Shown here: positions 9,301 to 18,613 of the stretch, one piece after another
Position numbering within the stretch: the first letter of the stretch is position 1
Layout: each line of letters starts with the position of its first letter
NCBI GenBank assembly: GCA_903889655.1
Contig: CAISYL010000080.1
Span: 1-63,048, forward strand
DNA: 63,048 nt
Direction: 5' to 3'
DNA from: an uncultured Alphaproteobacteria bacterium
Lineage (GTDB): Bacteria; Pseudomonadota; Alphaproteobacteria; Parvibaculales; Parvibaculaceae
Notes under the pieces: model-generated
What the model was told of the DNA's origin: nothing
Database searches by the model: none
What the model saw: the letters and a program-made list of their open reading frames with translations, nothing else
Made by a program: the position numbers and the translations under genes

Positions 9301-12300
9301 AGGCGCAGCCGGCCGATTGCAACTTCGTGCCGAAGGAAGCGGGCGAGTATCGCATCACGGCGACGGTGAAGGGGACGAACGGAAAGGCGCAGATCGCGAG
9401 CAGCGATTTCTGGGTGACGGGCCGCGACGTGGTGTTGTGGGAAGGTGAGCCGGACACGGCCTTGCAGATGTTTCCGGAAAAAGCCTCCTACATGGTCGGC
9501 GAGACGGCGCGCTATCTGATCAAGAACCCCTACCCGAATGCGAAGGCGCTCATCACCATTGAGCGCTATGGCGTGCTCGATCATTTCGTCCAGACTTTCA
9601 CCAGTTCGACGCCCATCGTCGAATTCCCGGTGAAGCCGAGTTACGCGCCGGGCTTTTATGTTTCCGTCGTGCTGCTCAGTCCGCGTGTCGACAAGCCGCT
9701 CGAAGCGGGCCAGGTCGATCTCGGCAAGCCATCCTTCCGGATGGGCTATAACTCCGTACCGGTGACGGACCCCTATAACGAGCTCGCCATCAAGGCGACG
9801 GCGGAGCGCGGCGAATACCGACCGGGCGAGACGGTGAAGGTTGCCCTGCATGCGGAGCCTCGCCATGAGGGCAAGGCGGAGCCGATCGAACTCGCGGTCG
9901 CGGTTCTGGATCAGGCGGTCTTCGATCTCATTACCGGCGGCAAGGCCTATTTCGATCCGTATAAGGGCTTTTACAAGCTCGATAACCTCGATGTGCGCAA
10001 CTACAACCTGCTGCTGAAGCTCGTCGGGCGGCAGAAGTTCGAGAAGAAGGGCGCCAATCCCGGGGGCGATGGCGGTGCCGATTTCAAGTTCCGCGACGAT
10101 TCCCGATATGTCGCCTACTGGAACCCGAGCCTGCTCACGGATGCCGGCGGCAATGCGAGTTTCAACTTCGAGGCGCCGGACAATCTGACGGGCTGGCGCA
10201 TTCTCGCCATCGGGACGACGCCGACCGACAAGGCTGGGCTCGGCGAGGGCGACTTCAAGGTCAACCGGCCGACCGAGATCAGGCCCGTGATGCCGAACCA
10301 GGTGACGGAAGGCGACAGCTTCAACGCCGGGTTCAGCGTGATGAACCGCACCGACAAGAAGCGGCATATCAAGGTCGATATCGAGGCGGCCGGCACGCTC
10401 GACGCAAAGATGGCGGGCACGCTGAGCAGGGAGGTCGATCTCGATCCCTATGCACGGACGACGATCTTCATGCCGCTGGTTGCCGGGCGTGTGGCGACGG
10501 TGCCGGGCGTCCTGCAGGGCGAGATCGCCTTCAAGGTCGTGGCGGGGGATGCCACGGACAAGGACGGTTATCTGACGAAGCTGCCGATCAACAAGCGCGT
10601 CGATCTGGTGACCGCCGCGATCTACGGGTCGACGGATCAGGGCGACGTTACAACGCCGGTCGCTTTTCCGAAGGATATCAGGCCGGATGCGGGGCAGCTC
10701 GATGTCGTGCTGAGCCCGACCGTGGTCACGGATGTGGCGGGGGCCTTCCGCTTCATCGCCGATTACCCGTTCCTCTGCTGGGAGCAGAGGATCACCAAGG
10801 GCGTGATGGCCGCGAACTTCTCGGCGCTCGGGAAATATCTGCCGGCCGATCTCACCTGGGCAGGCGCGGCGGATACGTTGAAGGCGATGCTTTCAAGCGC
10901 CGCCGATTTCCAGGCGCCGAATGGCGGCATGGCCTATTGGGTGGCGACGAATGAAAGGGTCGATCCCTATCTGTCGGCCTATACGGCGCTTGCCTTCGGA
11001 TGGCTGCAGCATCGCGGCGTCTCGACGCCCGATGTCGTGGAGACCAAGCTCGTCTCCTATCTGCAGGATTTCCTGCGCAAGGACGAAGCGCCGGACTACT
11101 ACTCCGCCGACATGACGGCCTCGGCGCGGGCGGTTGCGCTCAACGCGCTGTCGCAGCGCGGGCGGGTCACGCTGCGCGATCTCGAACGGCTCAGGCCGCG
11201 TTACAAGACGATGGGGCTTTTCGGCGATGCGATGCTGTTGCAAGCGGCGGCGACGCTGAAGGACACGAGCGGCGACAAGCTGGCGGACGAGCTTGCCGAT
11301 ATCATCATGGCGCATTCGAACCAGACGTCAGGCAAGTTTCTATTCAGCGAAGAACAGGGCGAGGGGTTCTCGCGGATGCTGGCGACGCCGCTCCGCGACA
11401 ATTGCGCGATCCTGTCGAGCCTCGTCGCCTATGGACGCAACCCGGCACAGAAGGCGCGCATGGAGCAGGTGACGTTCAAGCTGGTGCGCGCGATTTCCCA
11501 GACCCAGCGGGCGGCTGGCTACTGGAGCAACACGCAGGAGAACATGTTCTGCACGGCGGCGCTGATCGACTATGCGGCCGTTTATGAAAATGTTGCGCCG
11601 GATCTCCATCTGACGGCGACATTCGGCAGCGAGACGCTCGGCACCGCCGACCTGAAAGGCGTTCAGGCAAAGCCGGCGACGCTGACGCGGCCGATCGGGC
11701 CGCAAGATCCCGGCACGACGGGAACGGTCTCGATCAAACGCGAGGGCGCGGGCCGCTTCTATTATGCAACACGGCTCTCTTATGCACCGACCGATGCGGC
11801 AGCGCCGGCAGTCAACAGCGGCATCGAGGTCCGGCGCGAATACAGCGTCGAGCGGGACGGGAAATGGGTCTTGCTCGGCGATAAGGCGGAGGTGACGCGT
11901 GGCGAACTCGTGCGCGTCGATCTGTTCCTTTCGCTGCCCTCGGCGCGGAATTTCGTCGTCGTCAACGATCCGGTGCCGGGCGGTCTCGAACCGGTCAATC
12001 GCGATCTAGCGACTTCGTCGGCGAGCGATGCGGGCAAGGCCGATTTTACGCCGCCGGAGGGAAGCTGGTGGACCCACGCCAAGGCATGGATGGAATATGA
12101 GGCCAATTTCTGGAGCTTCTATCACCGCGAGTTGCGCTTCGACAGCGCGCGCTTCTATTCGGACTATCTCGATGCCGGCGACTATCACCTGGCCTATATG
12201 GCGCAGGCGATCGCGACCGGCGAGTTCCAGCGGCGCGCGACCAAGGCCGAGGAAATGTACGATCCGGACGTCTTCGGGCTTGGCACCTCAGGGAGCCTGA

Positions 12301-12320
12301 CGGTCAAGGAGAAGCCCTGA
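6306..12320 (+). CDS. Bacterial alpha-2-macroglobulin (thioester protease trap)
   Basis: A 2004-residue protein. A signal peptide of about 29 residues is cut near VAA-EG, then come repeated macroglobulin beta-domains, the A2M family region with LTGWRILAIGTT near residue 1300, and the thioester motif CWEQ at Cys1491-Gln1494. The alpha/alpha toroid and a receptor-like C-terminus follow. Such proteins trap proteases that breach the outer membrane, by covalent thioester capture. E. coli YfhM is a lipoprotein, but no lipobox Cys is seen here, so this one may be free in the periplasm. The pbpC gene starts 1 base after the stop, the classic A2M-PBP1C pair. Confidence 0.93.
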   Translation: MRALTRFCLAALSTLAFFLIFPGGPVAAEGTLAVARITPSGEDVPAERQIVIEFDRPVVPLGRMERTAAEIPVEIAPKLNCEWRWLSESALACQLKEADALKASTRYSVIVNPGLKAVDGTTLATPFRHEFITTRVALDRAEFSEWSGPAEPALLVTFNQPVRRDSVVNHLAFVWKADKAGADKGAGELAVRAAAGPDWSKAPDDALVKVEREPGFRGFFMRLLAYFPWFRPDSVPATEEWARRTWLVTAAKPLPLDTEAELVMKPGLISGAGPERSVIDQSVQKFATFGDFRFAGLRCAANDGNEITIRPGDAEKPKADCGPWNVVRLLFTAPVKMKEIRDHVALSPELGKASPDDDPWASTDPEQTEGYYAWKGRQKGDEYSARFPIYLRSDRDYEATLKKDDKGQIVDLFGRKLEGALDIRWHMDNRPPNFEIPNNIAVLEKNVDSEVPLYVNNLTSRDFHFSRMTSHGVDIDLSVRQALDPIRNIQYAVPFGVRGLLDGKSGAVLGWMTTTPDLPEKKSGFLFAQVTPFGLHVKVAHYNTLVWVSDLATAEPVAGVKVERYRDPVLGTALCNSEAPGDWTRPDEVEASATTDENGLAVLPGIAPQAGVYESACDKALTIRATKGDDLALMPLNYQFEADTYRASGEQIWPQEQSEQEHMRVWGTTAQGVYRAGDTIQYKIYVRGQSNEGLTAAPPSDYRLQLVDPMGKLVADIKKVALNEFGATDGSVTVPKTGAVGWYKFRLLQKLRGDAGEPQKDDESAEAEGALGSGWYAWMPVQVLVSDFTPASFRVTANVDGKVFGPSKPVEVEGKAELHSGGPYTNATARITASFTPMPMSSDHPTAAGFDFSRSDLETSRYEKMLAQMQQPLDAQGIAKVSVAIPDQGNDTYGSLTFEVAVMDDRGKNVANSVEATYAATDRFVGLKAKEWIYQAGKSAGYSYIVVDPSGTPVKDAKVDLKIEMKRVTAARVKSAGNTYQTVYNTSWEKAGACEGTPEAQPADCNFVPKEAGEYRITATVKGTNGKAQIASSDFWVTGRDVVLWEGEPDTALQMFPEKASYMVGETARYLIKNPYPNAKALITIERYGVLDHFVQTFTSSTPIVEFPVKPSYAPGFYVSVVLLSPRVDKPLEAGQVDLGKPSFRMGYNSVPVTDPYNELAIKATAERGEYRPGETVKVALHAEPRHEGKAEPIELAVAVLDQAVFDLITGGKAYFDPYKGFYKLDNLDVRNYNLLLKLVGRQKFEKKGANPGGDGGADFKFRDDSRYVAYWNPSLLTDAGGNASFNFEAPDNLTGWRILAIGTTPTDKAGLGEGDFKVNRPTEIRPVMPNQVTEGDSFNAGFSVMNRTDKKRHIKVDIEAAGTLDAKMAGTLSREVDLDPYARTTIFMPLVAGRVATVPGVLQGEIAFKVVAGDATDKDGYLTKLPINKRVDLVTAAIYGSTDQGDVTTPVAFPKDIRPDAGQLDVVLSPTVVTDVAGAFRFIADYPFLCWEQRITKGVMAANFSALGKYLPADLTWAGAADTLKAMLSSAADFQAPNGGMAYWVATNERVDPYLSAYTALAFGWLQHRGVSTPDVVETKLVSYLQDFLRKDEAPDYYSADMTASARAVALNALSQRGRVTLRDLERLRPRYKTMGLFGDAMLLQAAATLKDTSGDKLADELADIIMAHSNQTSGKFLFSEEQGEGFSRMLATPLRDNCAILSSLVAYGRNPAQKARMEQVTFKLVRAISQTQRAAGYWSNTQENMFCTAALIDYAAVYENVAPDLHLTATFGSETLGTADLKGVQAKPATLTRPIGPQDPGTTGTVSIKREGAGRFYYATRLSYAPTDAAAPAVNSGIEVRREYSVERDGKWVLLGDKAEVTRGELVRVDLFLSLPSARNFVVVNDPVPGGLEPVNRDLATSSASDAGKADFTPPEGSWWTHAKAWMEYEANFWSFYHRELRFDSARFYSDYLDAGDYHLAYMAQAIATGEFQRRATKAEEMYDPDVFGLGTSGSLTVKEKP

Positions 12321-12321
12321 C

Positions 12322-14541
12322 ATGGAATGGCTTGGCTGGAGCTGGCGCCATCGCGACCGGACGCCGATGCGTCCGAACGAATGGAGCTGGACGCGCTGGG
12401 CGGGGCTCGGCGCCACGGCCTTCCTGCTCTGGCTGGGCGTTGCGACCTTGGCCGGCGTTGCGGCGGATACGGCGCTCGATCTCAAGCCACGCGCGGCACG
12501 CCATATCCTGCTCGACCGCCAGGGACATCCGTTGGCGGAGGAGGCGGGCGAGTGGAACGTGCAGAACCAGGTGCCGCTTTATCGCATGCCGCAAAGGTTG
12601 AAGGACGCCGTGCTGCTGGCCGAAGACCGGCGTTTCTTTTCCCATCGCGGCGTCGACTGGACGGCGCGGCTTCATGCGATCTGGCAGGACGTGCGGGCCG
12701 GACGCAACGTGCGCGGTGCGAGCACCATTACCGAGCAGGTCGTGCGCATGCTGGTGCCGCGGCCCCGGTCGCTTTGGTCGAAATGGCTGGAAGGCTTCGA
12801 TGCGGGGCGGCTCGAGGCGCGCGCCACGAAGTCGGACATTCTCGAATTCTACCTGAACCAGGTGCCTTACGCGTCGAACCAAAGGGGCGTCGCCAATGCG
12901 GCGCGGTTCTATTTCGACCGCGATCTCGACACGCTGGATACGCGCGAGATGATCGCGCTGGCGATCCTGCCGCGCGCGCCATCGGGGCTCGATCCCTATC
13001 GCGGCGGCGCGAAGGTGCTCGACAGGCGCAGCATCAGGCTCGCCACCGCGATGCGGCATGCCGGCGTGTTGCCGGCAGCGGAATGGCAGAGCGTCGTCGA
13101 GGCGCCGCTCGAGCTGCAGGCACCGCCGCGCCGATCGGCTATCGGGCATTTCCGCAATTACGTCGAGCGCCAGCTTGCCGCGCGGACCGGAAACACGCCG
13201 CAGCGCGTGACGACGACGCTCGACAGCGGGCTTGTCGATTTTGCGCAAGGCCTGCTCGATGAGCGGCTTGCGAACCTTTCGGGACGACGGGTGCGCAACG
13301 GCGCGCTTCTCGTGGTGGATCGGCGCAGCGGCGAAATCCGCGCCTGGGTGGTTGCCGGTGCGGAGGCGGATGCAACGACGCCGGGCCGCTTTCTCGATGC
13401 GGTGCTGATCCCACGCCAGCCGGGATCGGCGCTGAAGCCGTTCCTTTATGCGGCTGCCTTCGATGCGGGCTGGTCGCCGGCCGAGCGGATCGAGGACGCG
13501 CCCTATGCGGAAGCCGTGGGAACGGGGCTTCACCGCTTCAACAATTACAGCCGGCAATTCTATGGCGAGGTGAGCGCGCGGCAGGCGCTGGGCAATTCGC
13601 TCAATATTCCGGCGCTTCATGCGGTGAGTTTCGTCGGGCCCGACCGCTATCTCGATGCGCTGCACCGGCTCGGTTTTTCGAGCCTGAAGAAGAGCGCGGG
13701 CTTTTACGGCGACGGGCTTGCGCTGGGCAATGGCGAGGTGTCGCTTCTCGAACTGGTGCGGGGGTACACGGCGCTGGCCAATGGCGGCGTCACCGTGCCG
13801 CTTCGCGCAATTGTCGATCCGAATGCACATGCGGCGCCGGGCGAGCGGGTCTTCAGCCGCGATGCGGCGCTTCTTGTCGGCAACGTGCTCTCCGATCCCT
13901 GGGCGCGGGCGATGGAGTTCGGGCGTTATTCCACGCTCAACCTGCCGGTGCAGACGGCCGTGAAGACGGGGACCTCGACCGACTACCGCGATGCCTGGGC
14001 GGTCGGCTTCGACAGTCGTTACGTCGTCGGCATCTGGATGGGCAATCTCGACCAGACGCCGACCGACGGCATCACCGGCTCGACGGGACCGGCGTTGGTG
14101 CTGCGCGGCGTCTTTGCCTATCTCAATCGCGACCAGAACACGAAGAGCCTTCCGCTGCCCTCCGATCTGCCGCTTGCCGACAGTTGTACGCATGGCGAGA
14201 GCGGCTGCGAGCAGATTTACGATTACAGGACGAACGCCGTGCTGCATGCGCCGGCAGAGGCATGGCAGGTGGCGGGACCGTCCATCCTGACGCCGACGCC
14301 CAATCTGCGACTTGCCTACGACCCGAGGCTGCCGGCGGAACGGCAGATGTTCCGCTTTGCGCTGGGCGGCGTCGAGCCGCAGGCGAAAGTGACATGGGTT
14401 CTGAACGGCGCACCGATCGCGACGACGCGGGGGCCGGAGTTCATGTGGCGCGTGACGCGAGGTGTCTATGCGGTCGAGGCGCGCGTCGAAGACGAAGACG
14501 GGGCCCGGGTGCTTGGACCCGTGGCATTTTCGGTCCGCTAG
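12322..14541 (+). CDS. pbpC: Penicillin-binding protein 1C
   Basis: A 739-residue bifunctional peptidoglycan synthase. One transmembrane anchor lies at about residues 28-48. The GT51 glycosyltransferase has Glu101 in [12 protein letters not shown] and GASTITEQ at 132-139. The transpeptidase has Ser369 in SALK, SLN at 426-428 and KTGT at 548-551. A C-terminal BiPBP_C beta-domain covers about residues 650-739. It polymerises and crosslinks peptidoglycan at the inner membrane. The pairing with alpha-2-macroglobulin supports a model in which PBP1C repairs wall damage while A2M traps the attacking protease. Its last 4 bases overlap the convergent fuconate dehydratase gene. Confidence 0.95.
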   Translation: MEWLGWSWRHRDRTPMRPNEWSWTRWAGLGATAFLLWLGVATLAGVAADTALDLKPRAARHILLDRQGHPLAEEAGEWNVQNQVPLYRMPQRLKDAVLLAEDRRFFSHRGVDWTARLHAIWQDVRAGRNVRGASTITEQVVRMLVPRPRSLWSKWLEGFDAGRLEARATKSDILEFYLNQVPYASNQRGVANAARFYFDRDLDTLDTREMIALAILPRAPSGLDPYRGGAKVLDRRSIRLATAMRHAGVLPAAEWQSVVEAPLELQAPPRRSAIGHFRNYVERQLAARTGNTPQRVTTTLDSGLVDFAQGLLDERLANLSGRRVRNGALLVVDRRSGEIRAWVVAGAEADATTPGRFLDAVLIPRQPGSALKPFLYAAAFDAGWSPAERIEDAPYAEAVGTGLHRFNNYSRQFYGEVSARQALGNSLNIPALHAVSFVGPDRYLDALHRLGFSSLKKSAGFYGDGLALGNGEVSLLELVRGYTALANGGVTVPLRAIVDPNAHAAPGERVFSRDAALLVGNVLSDPWARAMEFGRYSTLNLPVQTAVKTGTSTDYRDAWAVGFDSRYVVGIWMGNLDQTPTDGITGSTGPALVLRGVFAYLNRDQNTKSLPLPSDLPLADSCTHGESGCEQIYDYRTNAVLHAPAEAWQVAGPSILTPTPNLRLAYDPRLPAERQMFRFALGGVEPQAKVTWVLNGAPIATTRGPEFMWRVTRGVYAVEARVEDEDGARVLGPVAFSVR

Positions 14542-15848
14542 GATGCGAAGATGTGCGCCGCGATCGACGCCGGCTTCATCTCGATGCTGAAGCCGGGGCG
14601 CTGCGGCGGCATATAGCGCCCTTCGCGCAGGATGCAGGGATCGACGAAGTGCTCGTGCAGGTGGTCGACATATTCCGCCACGCGGCCTTCCATGCTGCCG
14701 GAGATGACGAGATAGTCGATCATCGAAAGGTGCTGCACGTATTCGCAGAGACCGACGCCGCCCGCGTGAGGGCAGACCGGCTTTCCGAATTTCGCGGCCA
14801 TCAGCATGATCGCCAGGTTCTCGTTCAGGCCGCCGACGCGGGCCGCGTCAATCTGCACGATGTCGAGGGCGTTGCCTTGCATGAATTGCTTGAACATCAC
14901 ACGGTTCTGGCACATCTCGCCGGTTGCCACCTTGATGGGGGCGATGGCGGCGCGGATCTGCGCGTGGCCGAGAATGTCATCGGGCGACGTCGGCTCCTCG
15001 ATGAACCAGGGCGAGAATTCGGCGAGATGTTTCATCCACTCGATCGCCTCGCCGACCTCCCAGACCTGATTGGCATCGACCATCAGCTTGCAGTCGGGGC
15101 CGATCTCCTCGCGCATGATGCGGCAGCGGCGGATGTCGTCGGCGAGATCGCGGCCGACCTTGATCTTCAGATGGGTCCAGCCCTCGGCGCGCGCCTCGCG
15201 GCAGAGGCGGCGGATCTTGTCGTCGTCATAGCCGAGCCAGCCGGCGGATGTCGTATAGGCCGGATAGCCGCGCGCCTCTAGCAGCGCCCGGCGCTCGTCC
15301 TTGCCTTCGCTCGCGCGCGAGAGGAGATCGAGCGCTTCGGTACGCGTGATCGCGTTGGTGATGTAGCGGAAGTCGATGGTGCGGACTAGATCTTCCGGCG
15401 TCATGTCCGCGATCAGGCGCCAGACGGGTTTTTCCTCCGCCTTCGCCCAGAGGTCCCAGACGGCATTGACGACGGCGCCGGTCGCAAGGTGCATGACGCC
15501 CTTGTCGGGCCCGAGCCAGCGGAGCTGCGAGTCGCCGGTGACGTAACGCCAGAAGGCGCCCATATCCGATGCGATGTCGGCGAGATTCATGCCGACCAGG
15601 CGCGGCATCAGCGCGTCGATTGCTGCGACGCACAACTCGTTGCCGCGGCCGATGGTGAAGGTGAGTCCGTGGCCGGAAAGGCCGGGAACCGATGTCTCCA
15701 GCACCACATAAGCGGCCGAATAGTCCGGATCCGGGTTCATGGCATCCGAGCCGTGAAGCCCCGTTGACGTCGGGAAACGGACGTCATGCGACCGCCATCC
15801 GGTGATTTTCATCCGCCTTGTGTTTTTCACTTTATCCGCCGTCGGCAT
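14538..15848 (-). CDS. L-fuconate dehydratase (enolase superfamily)
   Basis: A 436-residue enolase-superfamily acid-sugar dehydratase. Features are the N-terminal capping domain, KIKVG catalytic Lys motif, metal-ligand strands VDANQVW, FIEEPT and TGEMC, and the His base segment [10 protein letters not shown]. The pattern matches L-fuconate dehydratases, which remove water to give 2-keto-3-deoxy-L-fuconate. It faces the iclR-led fucose operon head to head with 75 bases between starts, so both sides probably share control. ATG 15848 has AGGA almost touching it. An internal ATG at 15812 gives the [16 protein letters not shown] start usual for the family and may be the true one. The 3' end overlaps pbpC by 4 bases. 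Confidence 0.9.
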   Translation of the reverse strand: MPTADKVKNTRRMKITGWRSHDVRFPTSTGLHGSDAMNPDPDYSAAYVVLETSVPGLSGHGLTFTIGRGNELCVAAIDALMPRLVGMNLADIASDMGAFWRYVTGDSQLRWLGPDKGVMHLATGAVVNAVWDLWAKAEEKPVWRLIADMTPEDLVRTIDFRYITNAITRTEALDLLSRASEGKDERRALLEARGYPAYTTSAGWLGYDDDKIRRLCREARAEGWTHLKIKVGRDLADDIRRCRIMREEIGPDCKLMVDANQVWEVGEAIEWMKHLAEFSPWFIEEPTSPDDILGHAQIRAAIAPIKVATGEMCQNRVMFKQFMQGNALDIVQIDAARVGGLNENLAIMLMAAKFGKPVCPHAGGVGLCEYVQHLSMIDYLVISGSMEGRVAEYVDHLHEHFVDPCILREGRYMPPQRPGFSIEMKPASIAAHIFAS

Positions 15849-15856
15849 TCCTGCTA

Positions 15857-15873
15857 GGTTTCATAGAGAAACC
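15857..15873. promoter_or_regulatory. Candidate IclR operator in the fuconate dehydratase/iclR divergent promoter
   Basis: A perfect inverted repeat GGTTTC-N5-GAAACC (17 bp) lies between the two divergent starts. A further GGTTTC half-site is at 15893-15898, 36 bases from the first. An AT-rich ATATATAAAA stretch between them could serve as a promoter core. The assignment to the adjacent IclR protein is inferred from position. Confidence 0.5.
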
Positions 15874-15923
15874 AAGAAGACATATATAAAACGGTTTCGT
15901 CAACGTCTCTTCGGGAGGGCGGC

Positions 15924-16727
15924 GTGGCACAGAAAAAAGTCCGTAAACAGACCGCATCCGCGCGCAAGGTCGTCGAAGTGCGGCGCTACACTGCGCCGGC
16001 GCTCGAGAAGGGACTCGATATTCTCGAATTTCTCGCCGAGCATCACGATGGCTGCACGCTTGCGGAAGTCGCTTCCGGGATAGGCCGCACCAAGGGCGAG
16101 ATATTCCGCATGCTGGCGGTTCTCGAAACGAGACGCTATGTGGAACGCGAGCGAGAGCTGGATCGATACCGCGTGACCGACAAGCTGTTCCGGCTCGGTC
16201 TCCGGCAACCACGCTATCGCGCGCTGGTGCAGGTGACGGCGCCCTTCATGGAGGGCTTCTCGGAAGCGACGCGCTATCCCTGCCATCTCGCCATCGCGAC
16301 CGGGAGCCAGATCGCGGTGATCGCGCGCGCCGAGGGATCGGACCTCGTCGGCGTCTCGGTGCGGGTCGGCTACCGGCAGCCGCTGATCGATACGGGTTCC
16401 GGCATGTGCCTGCTTGCCTTCATGTCGGAGCATGGGCGCAAGCGCGCTCTCGATATGCTTCGTGAAGAGAAGAGGAGAATCCAGCCGGCGAAGTTCGAAG
16501 CCGACATGAAGAAGATCAGGAAAGACGGCGGTTTGATCGAGCAGAGCCGGATCATGGAAGGCGTGTGGGATATTTCCTGCCCCATCATGGTCGCGGGCGA
16601 GGCGATTGCGGCGCTGACTGTGCCCTACGTGCGGCTCAAGACAAATGCGATCAGCCGCGAAGCGGTGGCGCGCAGTCTGTCGGAAACGGCGGGGCGGATT
16701 TCCGTCGCCCTGCGCGATGCGGCCTGA
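15924..16727 (+). CDS. IclR-family regulator of L-fucose catabolism
   Basis: A 267-residue IclR regulator. An N-terminal winged helix covers about residues 25-85 (ALEKGLDILEFLAEH, then LAEVASGIGRTKGEIFRML). The effector domain includes the typical DTGSGMCLLAF segment. GTG 15924 follows CGGGAGGG. Genes of this family usually sense a pathway intermediate and act at adjacent promoters. Here it heads the sugar-acid operon and is divergent from fuconate dehydratase, so control of L-fucose use is the natural inference. The next gene starts 13 bases after its stop. The effector is unknown; L-fuconate or the keto-deoxy acid would fit. Confidence 0.88.
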   Translation: MAQKKVRKQTASARKVVEVRRYTAPALEKGLDILEFLAEHHDGCTLAEVASGIGRTKGEIFRMLAVLETRRYVERERELDRYRVTDKLFRLGLRQPRYRALVQVTAPFMEGFSEATRYPCHLAIATGSQIAVIARAEGSDLVGVSVRVGYRQPLIDTGSGMCLLAFMSEHGRKRALDMLREEKRRIQPAKFEADMKKIRKDGGLIEQSRIMEGVWDISCPIMVAGEAIAALTVPYVRLKTNAISREAVARSLSETAGRISVALRDAA

Positions 16728-16740
16728 GTGGAGCGGCGGT

Positions 16741-17763
16741 ATGTCCTTGCGCATGCGTCGGCTCGGCCGCACCTCACTTTCCGTTTCCGAAATTGGCTTC
16801 GGGGCCGCTCCGATCGGAAATCTGTTTGCAAAGATGAGCGACGCCGAGGCAGAGGCGACGTTGCAGGCAGCATGGGACGCTGGCCTGCGCTATTTCGACA
16901 CCGCGCCGCTTTATGGCTTTGGCCTCAGCGAGGAACGGCTGGGACGCTTTCTGCGGACCAAACCGCGGAAGGATTTTGTCGTTTCCAGCAAGGTTGGTCG
17001 CATTTTGAAGCCCAATACGGGCTGGCACGAGCAGCGCGAATTTTTCATCGAAGCGGGACTCTTCGAGCCGGTCTTCGACTATTCCTATGACGGTATCATG
17101 CGGTCGTTCGAAGATAGTCTGGAACGGCTGGGCCTCGACCGGATCGACATTCTTTTGATGCACGACGTCGGCGCCGCGACGCATGGCGCGGCGCATCGCG
17201 AGACGATGCGCATAGCGATGGAGGGCGGCTATCGGGCTATGGATGCGTTGCGGCGCGAAGAGCAGGTGCAGGCGATCGGCATCGGCGCCAATGAGTGGCA
17301 GGTGTGCGCAGAAGCGATGGAACGCGGAAGCTGGGACATGTTCCTGCTCGCGGGCCGTTATACGCTTCTCGAACAGGAACCGCTTCAGAGTTTCTTCCCG
17401 CTCTGCGAAAAGGCGGGTGCCGGCATCGTGATCGGCGGTCCGTTCAATTCGGGGATACTCGCGACGGGAGCCGTCGACGGCGCGCATTTCGACTACGGGG
17501 CCGCCCCTGAAGACGTGCTGGCACGGGTGAGGCGGATCGACGCTGTTTGCCGCGCGCATGGCGTTCCGTTACCGGCGGCTGCGCTGCAATTCCCATTGGC
17601 ACATCCACTGGTCGCGTCGGTCATTCCGGGCGTCGCCGGCCGCGCTCAACTCGACAGCGCGCTGGATTATGCACGGCGGAGCATTCCATCCGCGCTCTGG
17701 TCCGATCTCAAGCGCGAGGGGCTGCTGCCCGCGAATGCGCCTCTGCCGGAGGGGCGCTCATGA
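16741..17763 (+). CDS. L-fucose (D-threo-aldose) 1-dehydrogenase, aldo/keto reductase
   Basis: A 340-residue AKR TIM barrel with the tetrad Asp53, Tyr58 (DTAPLYG), Lys84 (SSKVGR) and His141 (LLMHD). It resembles D-threo-aldose 1-dehydrogenase and pyridoxal 4-dehydrogenase enzymes, which oxidise L-fucose at C1 to the lactone using NAD(P). The operon supplies lactonase, dehydratase and later enzymes, which supports the fucose assignment over pyridoxal. ATG 16741 is chosen because longer starts run into iclR. The stop overlaps the lactonase start as ATGA, indicating coupled translation. Confidence 0.87.
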   Translation: MSLRMRRLGRTSLSVSEIGFGAAPIGNLFAKMSDAEAEATLQAAWDAGLRYFDTAPLYGFGLSEERLGRFLRTKPRKDFVVSSKVGRILKPNTGWHEQREFFIEAGLFEPVFDYSYDGIMRSFEDSLERLGLDRIDILLMHDVGAATHGAAHRETMRIAMEGGYRAMDALRREEQVQAIGIGANEWQVCAEAMERGSWDMFLLAGRYTLLEQEPLQSFFPLCEKAGAGIVIGGPFNSGILATGAVDGAHFDYGAAPEDVLARVRRIDAVCRAHGVPLPAAALQFPLAHPLVASVIPGVAGRAQLDSALDYARRSIPSALWSDLKREGLLPANAPLPEGRS

Positions 17764-18602
17764 GGATCGATGCGCATCAGCATTTCTGGCGGTTGTCGAA
17801 AGGCTTTTATGGCTGGCTGACGCCGGAGCTCGAGGCGATATATGCCGACTTCGAACCGGCGCAAATGAAACCATTGCTCGCCGCCGCAGGTATCGACGGG
17901 ACTGTGGCCGTTCAGGCGGCGCCGGATATGCGCGAGACGGAATTTCTGCTGTGCCTTGCCGAGAAAAATCCCTTCATCCGGGGTGTGGTCGGCTGGATCG
18001 ACATGGAGACGAAGGAGGGCATCGCGGCGTTGAAGCGCTTTGGGCGGAATCCTCTCTTCAAGGGTATCCGGCCCATGATCCAGGACATCATGCCGGTCAC
18101 CTGGATGCTGGGAGCAAAGCTCGATCCGGCTTACCGGACGCTCATCGATCTGGGATTGAGCTTCGATGCGCTGGTGAAGCCGCTGCATCTCGACGTGCTC
18201 GCGATGCTGCTCGACCGGTATCCGGATCTCTCCGTCATCATCGACCATGGCGGCAAGGCGGCAATCCGGGAGGGGCTCGGCGGTGCAGGCGGCTTCGACG
18301 AATGGGCGCCGAAGATCGACAGGCTGGCGCGGTTTCCGAATGTCGCCTGCAAGCTTTCGGGCCTCCTTACGGAGGCGAGGCCCGGTGCAACGCTGGACGA
18401 TCTCGCGCCCTATCTCGATCATCTCCACGATGCCTTCGGTGCCTCGCGGCTGATGTGGGGGAGCGACTGGCCGGTGTTGCTGCTTGAGAGCGATTACGCG
18501 CGCTGGGATGCGATGTTCGCCGAATGGCTTTCCGGAAAGCCGGACGCGGCGCGCGACGATATCATGGGCGGCACGGCGACGCGCCTCTATCGGCTTCAAT
18601 AG
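17760..18602 (+). CDS. L-fuconolactone hydrolase (amidohydrolase_2 family)
   Basis: A 280-residue metal-dependent TIM-barrel hydrolase. It opens with the metal motif DAHQHFW, has a central IDHGGK strand, and ends with GSDWPV carrying the catalytic Asp. Members beside AKR-type fucose dehydrogenases hydrolyse L-fucono-1,5-lactone to L-fuconate. The ATG overlaps the upstream stop by 4 bases and has no separate promoter. It is step two of the pathway, between the dehydrogenase and L-fuconate dehydratase. A related sugar lactone cannot be excluded. Confidence 0.87.
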   Translation: MRIDAHQHFWRLSKGFYGWLTPELEAIYADFEPAQMKPLLAAAGIDGTVAVQAAPDMRETEFLLCLAEKNPFIRGVVGWIDMETKEGIAALKRFGRNPLFKGIRPMIQDIMPVTWMLGAKLDPAYRTLIDLGLSFDALVKPLHLDVLAMLLDRYPDLSVIIDHGGKAAIREGLGGAGGFDEWAPKIDRLARFPNVACKLSGLLTEARPGATLDDLAPYLDHLHDAFGASRLMWGSDWPVLLLESDYARWDAMFAEWLSGKPDAARDDIMGGTATRLYRLQ

Positions 18603-18613
18603 ACGGAACGATC

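Noticed and set aside
15889-15897. AAACGGTTT shared with the TonB receptor promoter region (53197-53205)
   Set aside because: A 9-base match between two positions in 63 kb is expected by chance about once, and the two regulators belong to different families.
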